A stretch of DNA of 64,000 nucleotides from Candidatus Paraburkholderia kirkii (GCA_001189345.1 LFKV01000007.1:1-64000); one strand, 5' to 3'; positions 1 to 9,868 are shown, counted from the stretch's first letter. Notes: generated from the sequence alone by a model not told the origin. A program made the numbers and translations.

Positions 1-126
1 TGCATGGTGGGCGATGCATCGACCGCGCGACGATGCATCCATGGTCCTGACCTGCATCGCGCGTTCGCCAAGGAAGTCCTTCCCCTTAGCATCTTACCGA
101 TGCCGAAGGCGAGCCGTTCTGCACGC
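1..126. other. Left edge of window, unassigned
   Basis: No complete gene is visible. The minus strand stays open for roughly 40 codons, so this may be the end of a gene cut by the window edge and by the neighbouring insertion sequence. I do not recognise the product. It does not look like the missing tnpC of the adjacent IS66 remnant. Confidence 0.3.
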
Positions 127-189
127 TGGGCCGTCCCCCGCAAAAGCCGGACAGCGGTGACGCTTAAATTTTGAGGTAGTCTTCTGCCT

Positions 190-1440
190 ATGTTTAAGCC
201 TAGTCACAACGTGGAACCTCTAGAAGTTCTGACCCAGCCGGAGCAGCGCCGCCGGCGTTCGGTTAAAGAGAAACTAGCGATAGTTCGCGAGACTTTCGAG
301 CCCGGTGCAACGGTCTCTGGCGTCGCTCGCCGACATCAAGTGAATGCCAACCAAGTCTTCGGCTGGCGCAAGCTCTATCAGGACGAGAGCCTATCGGTGG
401 TCTGCCGGCGAGCACGTGGTGCCGGCATCTGACCTAGCCGAAGCAATGAAGCAGATTCGCGAGCTGCAGCGATTGCTAGGAAAGAAGACAATGGAGGTAG
501 AAATCCTCCGTGAAGCAGTGGAGTATGGTCGAACAAAAAAATTGACTGCGCTCACCATTGCTGCCGGGGGACGACCGTTGAAGACGGTCTGTGAAGTCCT
601 GGGGGTGTCGCGCTCGAATCTCGCAGTCAAGTCGAAGCGGCCGGCTGACTGGGTCGACCGGCGCAAGATGCCCGTGCTCGACGACACGGCGCTTGTCGCC
701 GAACTTCATGAGTTGTTAGGCGACGCGCCGACGTATGGATACCGAGGTGCTTGGGCGTTGCTGAGGCGAAGCCGGGACATGCTGGCTCAACCGCGAGTAA
801 ATGCAAAGCGCGTGTATCGCGTGATGCGTCGCCACGGCCTGCTGCTTGAACATCGCCCTCGGCACGCCTCGTCTACGCGTCGGCATGACGGCAAGGTCGC
901 GGTGGATAGCAGCAACATGCGCTGGTGCTCGGATGGCTTCGAATTCCGCTGCGATGCCGGTGTCCCATTGCGTGTCGTCTTCGCACTCGACTGTTGCGAC
1001 CGCGAAGCCATGAGTTGGGCCGCGAGCACAGGCGGTTACACTGGCGATATGGTGCGTGACGTCATGCTTCAAGCCGTCGAGAACCGCTTCACCGGCGCGT
1101 TGAAGGCCGAAAGGGAAGTCGAGTGGTTAAGCGACGATGGTTCCTGCTACATTGCCGATGACACATTGAAGTTCTCTCGAAAAATCGGACTGAAGCCAGT
1201 AACGACACCCGTCAGAAGTCCGCAAGCAACGGGATGGCCGAGAGCTTCGTTAAAACGATAAAGCGTGATTACGAAACGATAAAGCGTGATTACGTTTCGT
1301 GGATGCCGAAACCCGACGCCAGGACGGCGCTGCAAAATCTGGCCATCGCGTTCGACCACGATAACGAGTCACACCCGCATAGCGCCCTTAAATACCGCTC
1401 GCCGCGCGAGTTTCGTCGGCAAGCAAATCCTCCAACCTAA
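190..1440 (+). pseudogene. IS2-group transposase, copy 1 (frameshifted)
   Basis: The first part (190-432) is the OrfA helix-turn-helix region, with [13 protein letters not shown] and [10 protein letters not shown]. It ends in an early stop. The leucine-zipper part ([21 protein letters not shown]) and the integrase core continue in another frame from about 400. This split is shared by all three copies. Copy 1 alone also lacks one A near 1224, so the frame is lost just after VRSPQ and the catalytic Glu segment AESFVKT falls in a third frame ending at 1440. The second catalytic Asp (WLSDDGSCY) is present here. Copy 1 therefore cannot make a complete DDE enzyme without correction. Confidence 0.85.
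1253..1294. repeat. 21-bp perfect tandem duplication inside the IS transposase
   Basis: Two identical 21-bp units (1253-1273 and 1274-1294) insert seven residues, ETIKRDY, after KTIKRDY near the catalytic Glu. The same duplication is present in copies 2 and 3. IS2 itself has a single KTIKRDY followed by MPKPD. The insertion is in frame and must predate the spread of the element. Confidence 0.85.
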
Positions 1441-1485
1441 GCGGGACCGGCTGTCCGGTTATGCGGGGGCAAGTCCACGGCATCG

Positions 1486-1881
1486 TCATTTCTGCCGCGA
1501 CATTCTCAACTTGATTGTCGCGCGTCTCTCATCCGGATTGTCGCGCCACAGGCGTGCTGCCTCGATCGGTTCGCGCCAGTCAAACCCTTCGAGAAGCAGC
1601 GCCAGTTGAGCCGTTGTCAGCGCCACAACACCAGTGTCAGCACGTGGCCATGCAAAACGTCCTTTCTCAAGGCGCTTTGCAAACGGACATAGGCCGCCAT
1701 CGCTCCAGTACAACGCCTTCATAAGGTCACCACGGCGCCCTCTGAAGATAAAAACCTGGCCACCGTACGGATCCTTCTCAAGCACTGTCTGCACCTTCGC
1801 TGCAAGCGCATTAAAGCCGGATCACATGTCAGTGACGCCTGCGGCGATCCAGATCCGCGTATTTGCAGGCAGGCCGATCAT
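1486..1881 (-). pseudogene. IS66 TnpB (Orf2 family), nonsense mutation
   Basis: IS66 elements carry a small accessory protein TnpB of about 115-130 residues. The start MIGLPANTRIWIAAGVTDM is followed by an in-frame TGA where an Arg codon (CGA) is expected, and the frame then resumes with SGFNALAAKVQTV. Conserved features follow: FRGRRGDL, LCPFAKRLEKGRF and QLALLLEGFDWR. The start overlaps the tnpA stop as TGATG, the usual translational coupling in this family. The nonsense codon leaves a peptide of about 19 residues. Confidence 0.85.
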
Positions 1882-2297
1882 CAGAGAAGCCGCTCGAGTA
1901 CCAGGCGCAAGATCGTCGCGTCGGGCGTGCCTTCTATCCGGACGGAAGTATTGCCGTGCTGAAGCTCAATCCTGCCGCTCGTAGTAACTGGAGCGGCCTG
2001 CACAACTTCGTCGAATCCGGCAGATGGTCAGTTGCCCGATCGGGCTGAACATCGACAACAACAGGCAACATGGCCTGCGTCTGAGCATCTTCGACCAGCA
2101 GGCCCTGCGCGTACAGTTTGCGCCACGCCCATACCTGGTTGACCGCTGCCCAGCGTCAGGCGCAGGTCGCGGGCGACCCGAGCGACCGAGGCTCCTGGTT
2201 CAAATGTCTGCTCGACGACCGTTCGTTTCCATTCCAACGGATGCCGCCGGTTCTGGCGCTTGGCCGGCAATTCGACTGTCTGAGACACTGTGTCCAT
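1881..2297 (-). pseudogene. IS66 TnpA (Orf1, HTH), frameshifted
   Basis: This is the small helix-turn-helix accessory protein of IS66 elements. MDTVSQTVELPAKRQNRR, EQTFEPGASVARVARD and, in a second frame, NQVWAWRKLY-like and LVLERLL segments are visible. The frame is lost after VARD, so only about half is readable from the start codon. The stop TGA overlaps the tnpB ATG. An upstream in-frame ATG at 2327 exists, but the family start fits 2297 better. Confidence 0.75.
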
Positions 2298-2397
2298 TCT
2301 CCGCAGTTCGTGGACACTGTCGGTCAATCGTGTCCGTTGCGGCTGATGATTGCATCTTCTACCTAGAACGAGACAACGGTACAGATCGAGCGCTTAC

Positions 2398-4204
2398 CTC
2401 GTACACGACGTTCGCCACGTTCAGCCCCGCCGCCTCCATGTAGAGGCGGCTCACTGTGCCCTGCGTGATCAGCGCCTTCACTTCCCCGTTCGACGTCGCC
2501 GCGAGCGCCGCGGGAGAATTGCCGGTCGCGGACAGCGCAGCGTCGCCGTTGACCTTGCCGAGCGCCGATTGCATCGTCTTCATGGTCGGGAAGAGTTGCT
2601 TAAGCTTCAGATGCCGCACCTGCGTCGACACGCGGCCCTTGAGAGGCGCGGCGCTGCCGTCGAGAGGATGTCCGATGCCAGCGAGTCGCCCGCCACACCG
2701 AACCTGAGCGGCTCGAGCGAGAGCACGCCATCGTTCACCACGACGTGCGTGTACAGGTTCGTGATCGGCAGATCCGGATCCTTGATGATGCGCTCGCCCG
2801 TGAACTTCACATCGGCATCGATCGACTTCCAGCGGTCGGTCTTGAACTCCTCCGTCGGCAACGCCTTCGAAGACGGTTGCTTTTCCTTCTCGCCGCGCTT
2901 CGCCTTGCTCGCGTTCGAGTCGGCGCCGATGATCGGCGCGAGATCCTTGAACTGCAAGAGATGCGACACGAGTTCGCCCTGCAGCAGCGGCCGCGGCTTC
3001 TTGCCCGCATAGACGAGCGAGCCGTTGATGTCGCTGCCGCCCACGCGTCTCCCGTGAAGTTATCGTAGTGGAAGACGTTACCGTCTTCCCTGAACTGACC
3101 GGTGAGACGACCTTCGGTCGCGAACGGCGGCGTCTCGGGCAGCGTCACGCCGGTGAACGGGTAGAGATGCGCCATGCTCACGGCCTGAATCCACAGGCGC
3201 AGGTCGAGCGCCGCGAGATGCGCGGGATCGGTCACCGTGCCGACGAACGCGATATGCGTGTCGCCCAGACGCACGTCGGCTTGCATGGGGAACGGGCGTT
3301 TCGCATCCTGCACGGCGAGCACGCCGCCGAGCTTGCCGTCGCCCAACACCTTGCCGCCGTTGTTAGGTGCCCTTCACGGTCCAGCCGAACGCGTACGGCG
3401 GCACGGGCGGCTTCGGCCCTTCCTTGGTCGTGATGCTAGTATTCGCCGACGTGCTCGCCGGGTTCGCCTCGGACGCGTTCGCCGCGGAGGCCGCCGATGC
3501 TTCGGACGCCGCCGCGGCATCGGCCTGCTTGTTGAGCTTCGCCGCGCCGCTCTTGCCGACCATCTCCGCCGACGATTTCGCCGAAGCCGCCTCCTGCTGC
3601 TTCATCACCTCGCCGATCGGCACGGGCTGACCGAGCGTATCGACGACGACCTGCATCTCGGCCCTGGTGACCTCGTCGTGCACGTCGACCGTGCCTTTCG
3701 CGAGCGAGATGTCGCCGAGCTTCAGATTCCACGTGGACGGCTCGTTCGACTGCTTGAACCTGAACGTCCAGTTGTTGCGATTGTCCTTGAGCCGCTCGAC
3801 GTCGATCGACGGGTTCACGAGGTTGATCGTGGGAATCACGATATCGTGCGCGAGGAGCGGCAGCACGGCCACCTGGAAGTCGATCTCGTCGAGCGTCGCG
3901 AAGAACTTCTGGCGCGTCCAGTCCGGGTTCGCGATGGTGATCTTTTCAGCGGAGAAGCGCGGCCACGGCACCCCAGCGTTTCCAGCCCGTTTCATTGGGC
4001 TGGCGATGCCAGCCGACTTTCAGGTCGCCAGTGATCTCGAAGCGCCGTGATTGCCTCCGACACCTTGTCGTCCGCCCACGGCCTGAGCCGGTTCCAGTCG
4101 AAGGTCAGGAAGATAACTACGAGTATTGCGATCAGAACCGCCAGAACGGCAAAAAACCATGCGACGATCCTTCCGATTTTTCCGGTCGTTCGGGCCTGCG
4201 CCAT
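2398..4204 (-). pseudogene. AsmA family protein, multiply frameshifted and 3'-truncated
   Basis: AsmA-family proteins are inner-membrane-anchored periplasmic proteins linked to outer-membrane lipid homeostasis. The start has a clear N-terminal membrane anchor (GRIVAWFFAVLAVLIAILVV) followed by FDWNRLRPW. Family segments then appear in changing frames: PWPRFSAEKITIANPDW, NWTFRF, KLGDISLAKGTVDVHD, FTGDAW, DINGSLVYAGKKPRP, RWKSIDADVKFTGERI and MEAAGLNVANVV. I count at least five frame changes (near 4045, 3975, 3365, 3045 and 2670). An Ala/Ser-rich linker lies near 3430-3560. The 3' end is cut by the IS66 end at 2397, so the usual C terminus is missing. Divergent from fetA. Confidence 0.85.
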
Positions 4205-4348
4205 GACGGCTCCATCCGTTTTGTCTGATTATCCGTGGCGCAGCACATAGTGTGCCCACGCACGAGCCGCCGTCGTGTTCGTTGTCTGCCCGCTGGGCGT
4301 CGAATCTCCGTAAGATAAGCGCTCGAAAAATACAACCCCACAAGAACG

Positions 4349-5072
4349 ATGCCCGACGCGACATCGCCCGCTTCCGCGCCTTCGATCGAGCTCGTCGCGG
4401 CGCACGCCGTCGTGCGCCGCGACGTCGTGCGCCGCGCGGTGCTTTTGCATCCGACCGATTTCACGCTTTACGCGGGCGAACGCGCGGCGATCACCGGGCC
4501 ATCCGGCTCGGGCAAGAGCGTCTTTCTGCGCACGCTCGCCCTGCTCGATGCCTGCGATGGCGGTCATATCTCGTGGCGCGGCGAGCGAATCGCCCGCGCG
4601 CGCATTCCGGCCTACCGGCGGCGCGTCGCGTATATCGCGCAGCGTCCCACGATGCTCGACGGCACCGTGAAAGACAACCTGCGCTATCCGTTCACGCTGA
4701 AGACCTATCGCGATGCGCATTTCGATCGCGATACCGCCGCGCAGCTCGCGCGGGCGGCCGGACGCGACGCCGATTTTCTCGACAAGCTCGCAGGTGATCT
4801 GTCGGGCAGCGAGGCGCAGATCGCCGCGCTCGTGCGCGTGCTGCAACTCGCACCGGACGTGCTGCTGCTCGACGAGCCCACCGCCTCGCTCGATCCGGCC
4901 TCGGCCCGCGCGATTGAAGCGCTCGTGTCCGCCTGGTTCGACGCCGATGCGCCGCGCGCATGCATCTGGGTATCGCACGATCCGAATATCGCACAATCCG
5001 GAGCAGGCGCGACGCGTCGCCGCCCGCCATCTGACGATGAACGCGGGCGTGCTCGAGGGAGACACGCGATGA
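4349..5072 (+). pseudogene. FetA/YbbL-type ABC transporter ATPase, 3' frameshift
   Basis: ATP-binding subunit of a small exporter of the FetAB (YbbLM) type, linked in E. coli to iron homeostasis. It has Walker A GPSGSGKS, Q-loop YIAQRPTM, signature LSGSEAQ, Walker B VLLLDEPTASLD and switch His VSHD. Just after VSHDP a 16-bp near-perfect duplication (4971-5002) shifts the frame. The expected tail EQARRVAARHLTMNAGVLEGDTR and its stop at 5072 lie in another frame. In the shifted frame there is no stop before fetB, so ribosomes would read into the permease. All catalytic motifs precede the break. Confidence 0.85.
4971..5002. repeat. 16-bp tandem duplication in fetA
   Basis: TATCGCACGATCCGAA is followed directly by TATCGCACAATCCGGA (14 of 16 identical). 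Removing one unit restores the expected SHDPEQA reading, so the duplication caused the frameshift. Confidence 0.8.
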
Positions 5073-5874
5073 ACGGCTACCAGAATCTCAGTCTCTTCGA
5101 TATCGGCCTCGCAGCGGCGCTGATCGTCGTGAACGGCACGCTGTCGGTCGCGCTCGATCTCGGACTCGAGCGCAGGCTGCTCGTCGGCGCGATCCGCACC
5201 GTCGTGCAACTGCTCCTGATCGGCTACGTGCTTGGCTGGGTGTTCGCGTTCGATCGGCTGGGTACGTCGTGCTGCCGCTGATGGCACTGATGACCGTCAT
5301 CGCCGGTCTCGCGGCCGGCGCACCCATGCCGGACAGCGCGCCGACAGCATCCTGTCGATCTGGGGCAGTTCGTGGCTGATCGGCGCGTTCGGGCTGTTCG
5401 TCGTGATCCGCATCCATCCGTGGTACCAGCCGCAATATGCGATTCCGATTCTCGGCATGATCCTCGGCAACACGCTCACGGGCGTGTCGCTCGGCATCGA
5501 GCGCATGACGGAAGCGCTGACCGCCGGACGCGCGACCGTGGAAATGTCGCTCGCGCTTTGGAGCGACGCGCTGGGAAGCGACGCAAGGGCCCGCGCGCCA
5601 GGCCGTGCGCGCGGGCATGATTCCGACCCTGAACCAGATGGCAGTGGTCGGCCTCGTCAGCCTGCCGGGCAGGATGACCGGCCAGGTGCTCGCCGGGCAG
5701 TCGCCATTGCAGGCGGTGCGCTATCAGATCGTCATCATGTTCCTGATCGCGGCGGCGTCGAGCCTGGACGTGGTCGGAGCTGTGGTGATGACGTACCGGC
5801 GGCTGTTTTCGCCCGACCACCGGTTCATGGCGTCGGAGCTCATCGAGCGAAAAGCCAGAAAGCGCGCCGTGTAG
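5069..5874 (+). pseudogene. FetB/YbbM-type ABC permease, frameshifted
   Basis: Membrane partner of the upstream ATPase, with the start ATG overlapping the native fetA stop (ATGA). Hydrophobic segments are readable: DIGLAAALIVVNGTLSVALD, AIRTVVQLLLIGYVLGW, WGSSWLIGAFGLFVVIR, YAIPILGMILGNTLTG and VIMFLIAAASSLDVVGAVVM. The conserved motif GVSLGIERM is present. The frame breaks near 5265, again around 5320 and near 5570, then reads GMIPTLNQMAVVGLVSLPG to the stop. With at least three frame changes no full-length permease can be made. Confidence 0.85.
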
Positions 5875-5884
5875 CGCGCACGCC

Positions 5885-6356
5885 TCATGCGCTGTCGTAG
5901 GCCCGCTCCAGCGCGGCGATATCCAGCTTGATCATCCCCATCATCGCCTTCATGGTGCGATTGGCCTTCACGGGATCCGGGTCCTGCAGCATCGTAGGCA
6001 GGCGCCTCGGCGCGATCTGCCACGTCACGCCGAAGCGGTCCGTGAGCCAGCCGCACGCCATCGATTCGCCGCCGTCCATCAGCCTGTCCCAATAGTGGTC
6101 GATCTCGGCCTGGGTATCGCATTTGACGAACATGGAAATGGCCGGCGTAAACTTGAATTCCGAGCTGCCGTTCAGCGCCATGAATTCCTCGCCTTCCAGC
6201 TCGAAGAGCATGGCGAGCACGCTGGGCCGGTCCCGGGCTGGCGTCGGTGTGGCGCATGATCTCCCTGATGCGCGCATTCCTGAAAGTGCCGACGTAGAAG
6301 TTCGCGGCCTCCTCGGCATTGCCGTCGAACCATAGACAGGGTGAAATCTTGTGCAT
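5885..6356 (-). pseudogene. PhnB-like VOC family protein, frameshifted
   Basis: This belongs to the vicinal-oxygen-chelate proteins with a PhnB-like (3-demethylubiquinone methyltransferase-like) fold, function usually unknown. The start MHKISPCLWFDGNAEEAANF and NARIREIMRHTDA are in one frame. VLAMLFELEGEEFMALNG, FVKCDTQAEIDHYWDRL, GWLTDRFGVTWQIAPR and MKAMMGMIKLDIAALERAY are in another, with the break near 6240. It lies 43 bp downstream of a second broken VOC gene in the same orientation. Confidence 0.8.
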
Positions 6357-6399
6357 GTGCGAGTCTCCGTTTTCATGTGCGTTCATTCGAACGCGCGAT

Positions 6400-6877
6400 T
6401 TACGCGCATCCCCGGGTCATGGCCGCCTTCATCTCCTCGGGGCTAACGTCGCGCACGTGCGTCGCGACCGACCACTGGTGATCGAACGGATCTTCCAGGC
6501 GGCCATAGCATAGCGGTCGCCCCAGAACATGTCGGCGACGGGCACGGGCATCGTCACCTCGCGCCGGCATCGGCGGCCTGCTTCACCGTGGCGTCGACAT
6601 CCTCGACGTACAGGTGGATCGTGAAGGGCGAGCCCTCGATCCCTTTCGGGCCCAGCATGCCGCAGGACGTGTTTTCGTCGACGAGCATCAGCATGGAATC
6701 GCCGATCTTCACCATCGCGTGCATGAGCTTGCTGTCCGGCCCGGGCATGCGGCCCAGCTCGACGGCGTCGAACGCGCGCTTGTAGAACTCGATCGCGTCG
6801 GCGGCGCCCGCGCAGCAGAGATGCGGCGTCAGCGAATGCATCCCTGGCAGAATGCGGTCAACTGCGGAATTGGACAT
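6400..6877 (-). pseudogene. PhnB/glyoxalase-like VOC protein, 3' frameshifts
   Basis: MHSLTPHLCCAGAADAIEFY, GRMPGPDSKLMHAMVKIGDS, MLMLVDENTSCGMLGPK and IHLYVEDVDATVKQAADAGA identify a VOC protein of the PhnB subgroup. The frame is lost after AGA near 6556. MPVPDMFWGDRYA follows in a second frame and then DPFDHQWSVATHVRDVSPEEM in a third, ending at TAA 6400. It is a divided copy of a protein of about 155 residues. The start MSNSAVDR was chosen as the nearest ATG ahead of the conserved region. Confidence 0.8.
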
Positions 6878-7022
6878 GTCGGCTCCGTGTAGTGAACGAG
6901 GCGCGCCAGGGCCCGGCGTCGCTCTCACACCCTACGACGATCGGGAATGCCGTCAATCGACATCTGTACGCACGCGACGGCCAACATTTTTCGAATTCGC
7001 GCGCGGGCGGCCTGCCGATAGC

Positions 7023-8960
7023 TTATTTCGAAGGCTGCTCCGCCAGCGATTGAATCAGCGCTTCCAGCCGCCAAAAATTGACCGGCTTGGTCAGATGATC
7101 CAGAAAACCGGCGTCGCGGCAGCGGCGAATGTCCTTGTCCATGCCGTAGCCCGTGATCGCGACCGCGGGCTTGCCGGGCTGCAGGTTCTGCCAGGCCCGC
7201 GCGATATCGAGACCGCTGCCGTCCGGCAGGCCGATATCGCTGACGAGCAGATCGAAGGGCCGGCTCTTCGCGCGCTCGAGCGCGTCCGCGACGGTGACGG
7301 CGACCGTCACATCGTGGCCGAGCATCTCGAGCACTTCAGCCATCGCGGACGAAGTCTGCTCGTTGTCCTCCACAAGCAGCACTTTCAGCGCGCGTGCGTG
7401 CTCCTGATGCGCGGCCTCGACACGCGGCTCGTCCTCGTGCTCCGGCTGCACCTTGGCGAGCGGCAGCGTGAGCGTGAAGCGCGCGCCCATGTCGCGGCCC
7501 TCGCTGTAGGCCGAAAGCGTGCCGCCGTGCTTCTGCGCGAGCGTGCTCGCGATCGCAAGGCCGAGGCCTAAGCCGCCGAACGAGCGCGTGATCGAATCGT
7601 CGGCCTGCTCGAACGCCGAGAAGATGCGCGGCAGCGCCTCCGCGCTGATGCCGATGCCGCTGTCCGTCACCGAGACCGAGATCGTCGCGGCGTCCGGGTT
7701 CCAGGTCCGCACCTCGATGCGCCCGCCCGCCGGCGTGAACTTCACGGCGTTCTTCATCAGGTTCCAGACGATCTGCTGCAGGCGCGCGGCATCGCCGGGC
7801 ACGACGAACCGGCTCGCTTCGAAATGCGTTTCCAGCGTGAGGCCCTTCGCGCGAAGATCGGCCTCGGACATGTCGAGCGCGCTCGCCAGCAGCGTGTCGA
7901 GCGCGACGCTCGCGAAATTGAGCGACAGCTTGCCGCGCGCGATGCTCGTGAGATCGAGCAGATCGTCGATGAGACGCGCCTCCAGCTCGACATTGCGGCG
8001 GATCAGGTCGAGCGTCGGATGCGCCTCGCGCGGCAGCGAATGCTTGATCTCGAGCAGGCGCACCGCCGCGAGGATCGGCGTGAGCGGAGTGCGCAATTCG
8101 TGCGACAGCACCGCCAGAAAGTGATCCTTCGCGCGGTTCGCCGATTCCGCCTGATCCTTGGCGAGACGCAGCGCGTCGGCGGCCATGTGGGCGTCGGTCG
8201 CGTCGCGTACGATCTTCGAAAAGCCGATCAGCTCGTCGTGCTCGCTGCGAATCGCCGTCGTCACGCCCGAGGCGAAGAACGAATAGCCGTCCTTGCGCCA
8301 GAGCCAGCGATCGTCGCTCGCGCTGCCTTCGCGCCGCGCCGTATCCAGCTCGGCCTCGAACACGCCCGCCTCGCGGTCCTCCTGGTTGTAGAAGATGCTC
8401 GCGGAATGACCCAGCACGTCCTGCGCGGGAAAGCCCAGGATGCGCTCGGAGGCCACGTTCCAGGTGCGGATGCGCCCTTCAGGATCGAGCGTGATGACGG
8501 CGTAGTCCTTGAGCGCGTCGATCAGCAGGCGAAAGTGCGTTTCCGTCTCGCGCAGCGCCCGCTCGACCGCGATGCGTTGCGCACGCTCGGCGCTCTCGCG
8601 CATGGCGCGGCGCACGACCGCGGGCAGGCGTTGCAGGCGCTGCTTCAGGACGTAATCGGTCGCGCCGCGCTTCAGCATGTCGACGGCGTGCTCTTCGCCG
8701 AGCAGGCCCGACACGAAGATGAACGGCGTGTCCGGCGAGCGCTCGCTCGCGATGGTGAGCGCCTCGATGCCCGAGAAGGTGGGCATCACGAAGTCGGCGA
8801 GAATCACGTCGAAGCGCTTTTTTTCGAGCTCGGCGATGAAGTTCGCGGAGTCGTAGACGATCGACGCATCGACCGCGTAGTCCGCGCGCTCCAGCTGCGC
8901 GATCGTCAGCTCCGCATCGAGTGCGTTGTCTTCGACGAGAAGCAGATGCAGCGGCTGCAT
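7023..8960 (-). CDS. Hybrid sensor histidine kinase/response regulator (REC-PAS-HisKA-HATPase-REC)
   Basis: An intact protein of 645 residues without membrane segments, so it is cytoplasmic. Residues 1-125 form a receiver domain with LLVEDN and phospho-acceptor Asp56 (VILADF). A PAS domain follows (about 145-265, with TLDPEGRIRTWN). The dimerisation domain has VLSHELRTPL. The ATPase has NLMKNAVKFTPAGG, DSGIGI and GGLGLGLA. The C-terminal receiver (about 525-640) has VLLVEDN, SDIGLPDGSG and LTKPV. It would autophosphorylate and relay phosphate, but the input signal cannot be read from sequence. It lies downstream of a broken response regulator and kinase, so its partners may be gone. Confidence 0.93.
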   Translation of the reverse strand: MQPLHLLLVEDNALDAELTIAQLERADYAVDASIVYDSANFIAELEKKRFDVILADFVMPTFSGIEALTIASERSPDTPFIFVSGLLGEEHAVDMLKRGATDYVLKQRLQRLPAVVRRAMRESAERAQRIAVERALRETETHFRLLIDALKDYAVITLDPEGRIRTWNVASERILGFPAQDVLGHSASIFYNQEDREAGVFEAELDTARREGSASDDRWLWRKDGYSFFASGVTTAIRSEHDELIGFSKIVRDATDAHMAADALRLAKDQAESANRAKDHFLAVLSHELRTPLTPILAAVRLLEIKHSLPREAHPTLDLIRRNVELEARLIDDLLDLTSIARGKLSLNFASVALDTLLASALDMSEADLRAKGLTLETHFEASRFVVPGDAARLQQIVWNLMKNAVKFTPAGGRIEVRTWNPDAATISVSVTDSGIGISAEALPRIFSAFEQADDSITRSFGGLGLGLAIASTLAQKHGGTLSAYSEGRDMGARFTLTLPLAKVQPEHEDEPRVEAAHQEHARALKVLLVEDNEQTSSAMAEVLEMLGHDVTVAVTVADALERAKSRPFDLLVSDIGLPDGSGLDIARAWQNLQPGKPAVAITGYGMDKDIRRCRDAGFLDHLTKPVNFWRLEALIQSLAEQPSK

Positions 8961-9046
8961 GATCTAGGCGCCCTCGCGAAAGGACGCGTGCGGGCGCATG
9001 AGGCGGGACGGATGCGCGAAACAAGGCGCGAACATGGGCACGACGG

Positions 9047-9521
9047 TCATTGCGCGGGCGGCGGACGGAGAAAGCGCGCGGAGCCCGGCGGCGGCTCGTT
9101 GAGTACGGCCCAGAACACGCCGAGATCGCCGATCGCCTCGACGAACTCCGAGAACTCCACCGGCTTCACCACGTACGCGTTCACCCCGAGCTCGTAGCTG
9201 CGCACGAGATCCTTCGAGATCCTTCTCCTCGCGCGAGGACGTGAGCATGACGACGGGAATGCTCTTCAAGGCCGCGTTCGAGCGGACCAGGTCGAGGACT
9301 TCGAGACCGTCGATCTTCGGTAGCTTCAGATCGAGCAGGATGACGGCCGGATTGCCCTGCGCGCGCTCCTTCCACTCGCCTTCACAGGTAAGATAGTCGA
9401 TGGCTTCCTGACCGTCCCGGGCGACGATCACCTCGTTCGCGAGCTGGCTCTTGTCGAGCGCGACGAGGGTGAGCTCGAGGTCGTTCGGGTTGTCTTCGAC
9501 GAGCAAAATCGGCTTAAGCAT
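9047..9521 (-). pseudogene. Rcp1/CheY-like response regulator, frameshifted by a 10-bp duplication
   Basis: A single-domain receiver of the type paired with phytochrome-like kinases. ILLVEDNPNDLELTLVALD, LLDLKLPKIDGLEVLDLVR and VVMLTSSREEKDL are intact. Then a 10-bp duplication (9206-9225) shifts the frame. The remaining part (YELGVNAYVVKPVEFSEF-like) lies in another frame, ending with the stop at 9047. The conserved Lys of the receiver falls after the break, so the product is probably non-functional. The start overlaps the end of the upstream kinase gene by 8 bp, indicating an operon. Confidence 0.85.
9206..9225. repeat. 10-bp perfect tandem duplication
   Basis: GAGATCCTTC occurs twice in direct succession inside the response regulator gene. 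Ten bases are not a multiple of three, and removing one unit restores the receiver reading frame. Confidence 0.8.
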
Positions 9522-9831
9522 GGTCTCTTCTTGACTGTGTGGCTGCCGCGCCCGACGCGGCCTGCGTCTGCCCGGCGCTGCGGAACACGACCGGCAACGA
9601 GAAATAGAATACCGCGCCTTCGCCCAGCCGCCCTTCGGCCCAGGTGCGCCCATCGTGCCGCTCGACGATGCGCCGCACATTCGCGAGCCCGATGCCGGTA
9701 CCCTCGAATTCCTCCGCGCGATGCAGCCGCTGAAACACGCCGAACAGCTTGGTTCCGTACTTCATGTCGAAGCCGACGCCGTTGTCGCGCACGCCGATCA
9801 CGTATTCGTCGCCGCACCGGTCGGCAAATAT
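9514..9831 (-). pseudogene. Histidine kinase, C-terminal fragment cut by IS
   Basis: Only the end of the HATPase domain remains: [35 protein letters not shown] and [15 protein letters not shown], followed by a G-box-like [11 protein letters not shown]. The fragment begins at the boundary of IS2-group copy 2. The missing N-terminal sensory and dimerisation domains are not on the other side of the element, where serB lies. It overlaps the following response regulator gene, so it was the first gene of a kinase-regulator pair, possibly of the phytochrome/GAF type. Confidence 0.85.
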
Positions 9832-9868
9832 TGGACTTGCCCCCGCATAACCGGACAGCCGGTCCCGT

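Larger units (their letters stand above)
127..1477 (+). mobile_element. IS3-family (IS2 group) insertion sequence, copy 1
   Basis: A 1351-bp element closely matching the copies at 9832 and 31069. The right end finishes in GGGGGCAAGTCCA, the reverse complement of the TGGACTTGCCCCC terminus seen in copies 2 and 3. The left end has diverged (TGGGCCGTCCCCC) and lacks one base in the inner repeat. No 5-bp target duplication is visible. The element sits directly after the first two codons of an IS66 tnpC gene, so it inserted into an older element. It is 2 bp shorter than copy 2 because of two single-base deletions, one of which breaks the transposase. Confidence 0.9.
1478..2397 (-). mobile_element. 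IS66-family element remnant (tnpA-tnpB, tnpC lost)
   Basis: The right boundary at 2397 is the start of GTAAGCGCTCGATC on the minus strand. GTAAGCG is typical of IS66-family ends. The element inserted into the AsmA-like gene beyond 2398. Reading leftwards it holds tnpA, tnpB and only the first two codons of tnpC (ATGCCG at 1478-1483), where IS2-group copy 1 begins. The remaining part of tnpC and the other end are absent from the window, so part of the element was deleted. Confidence 0.8.
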
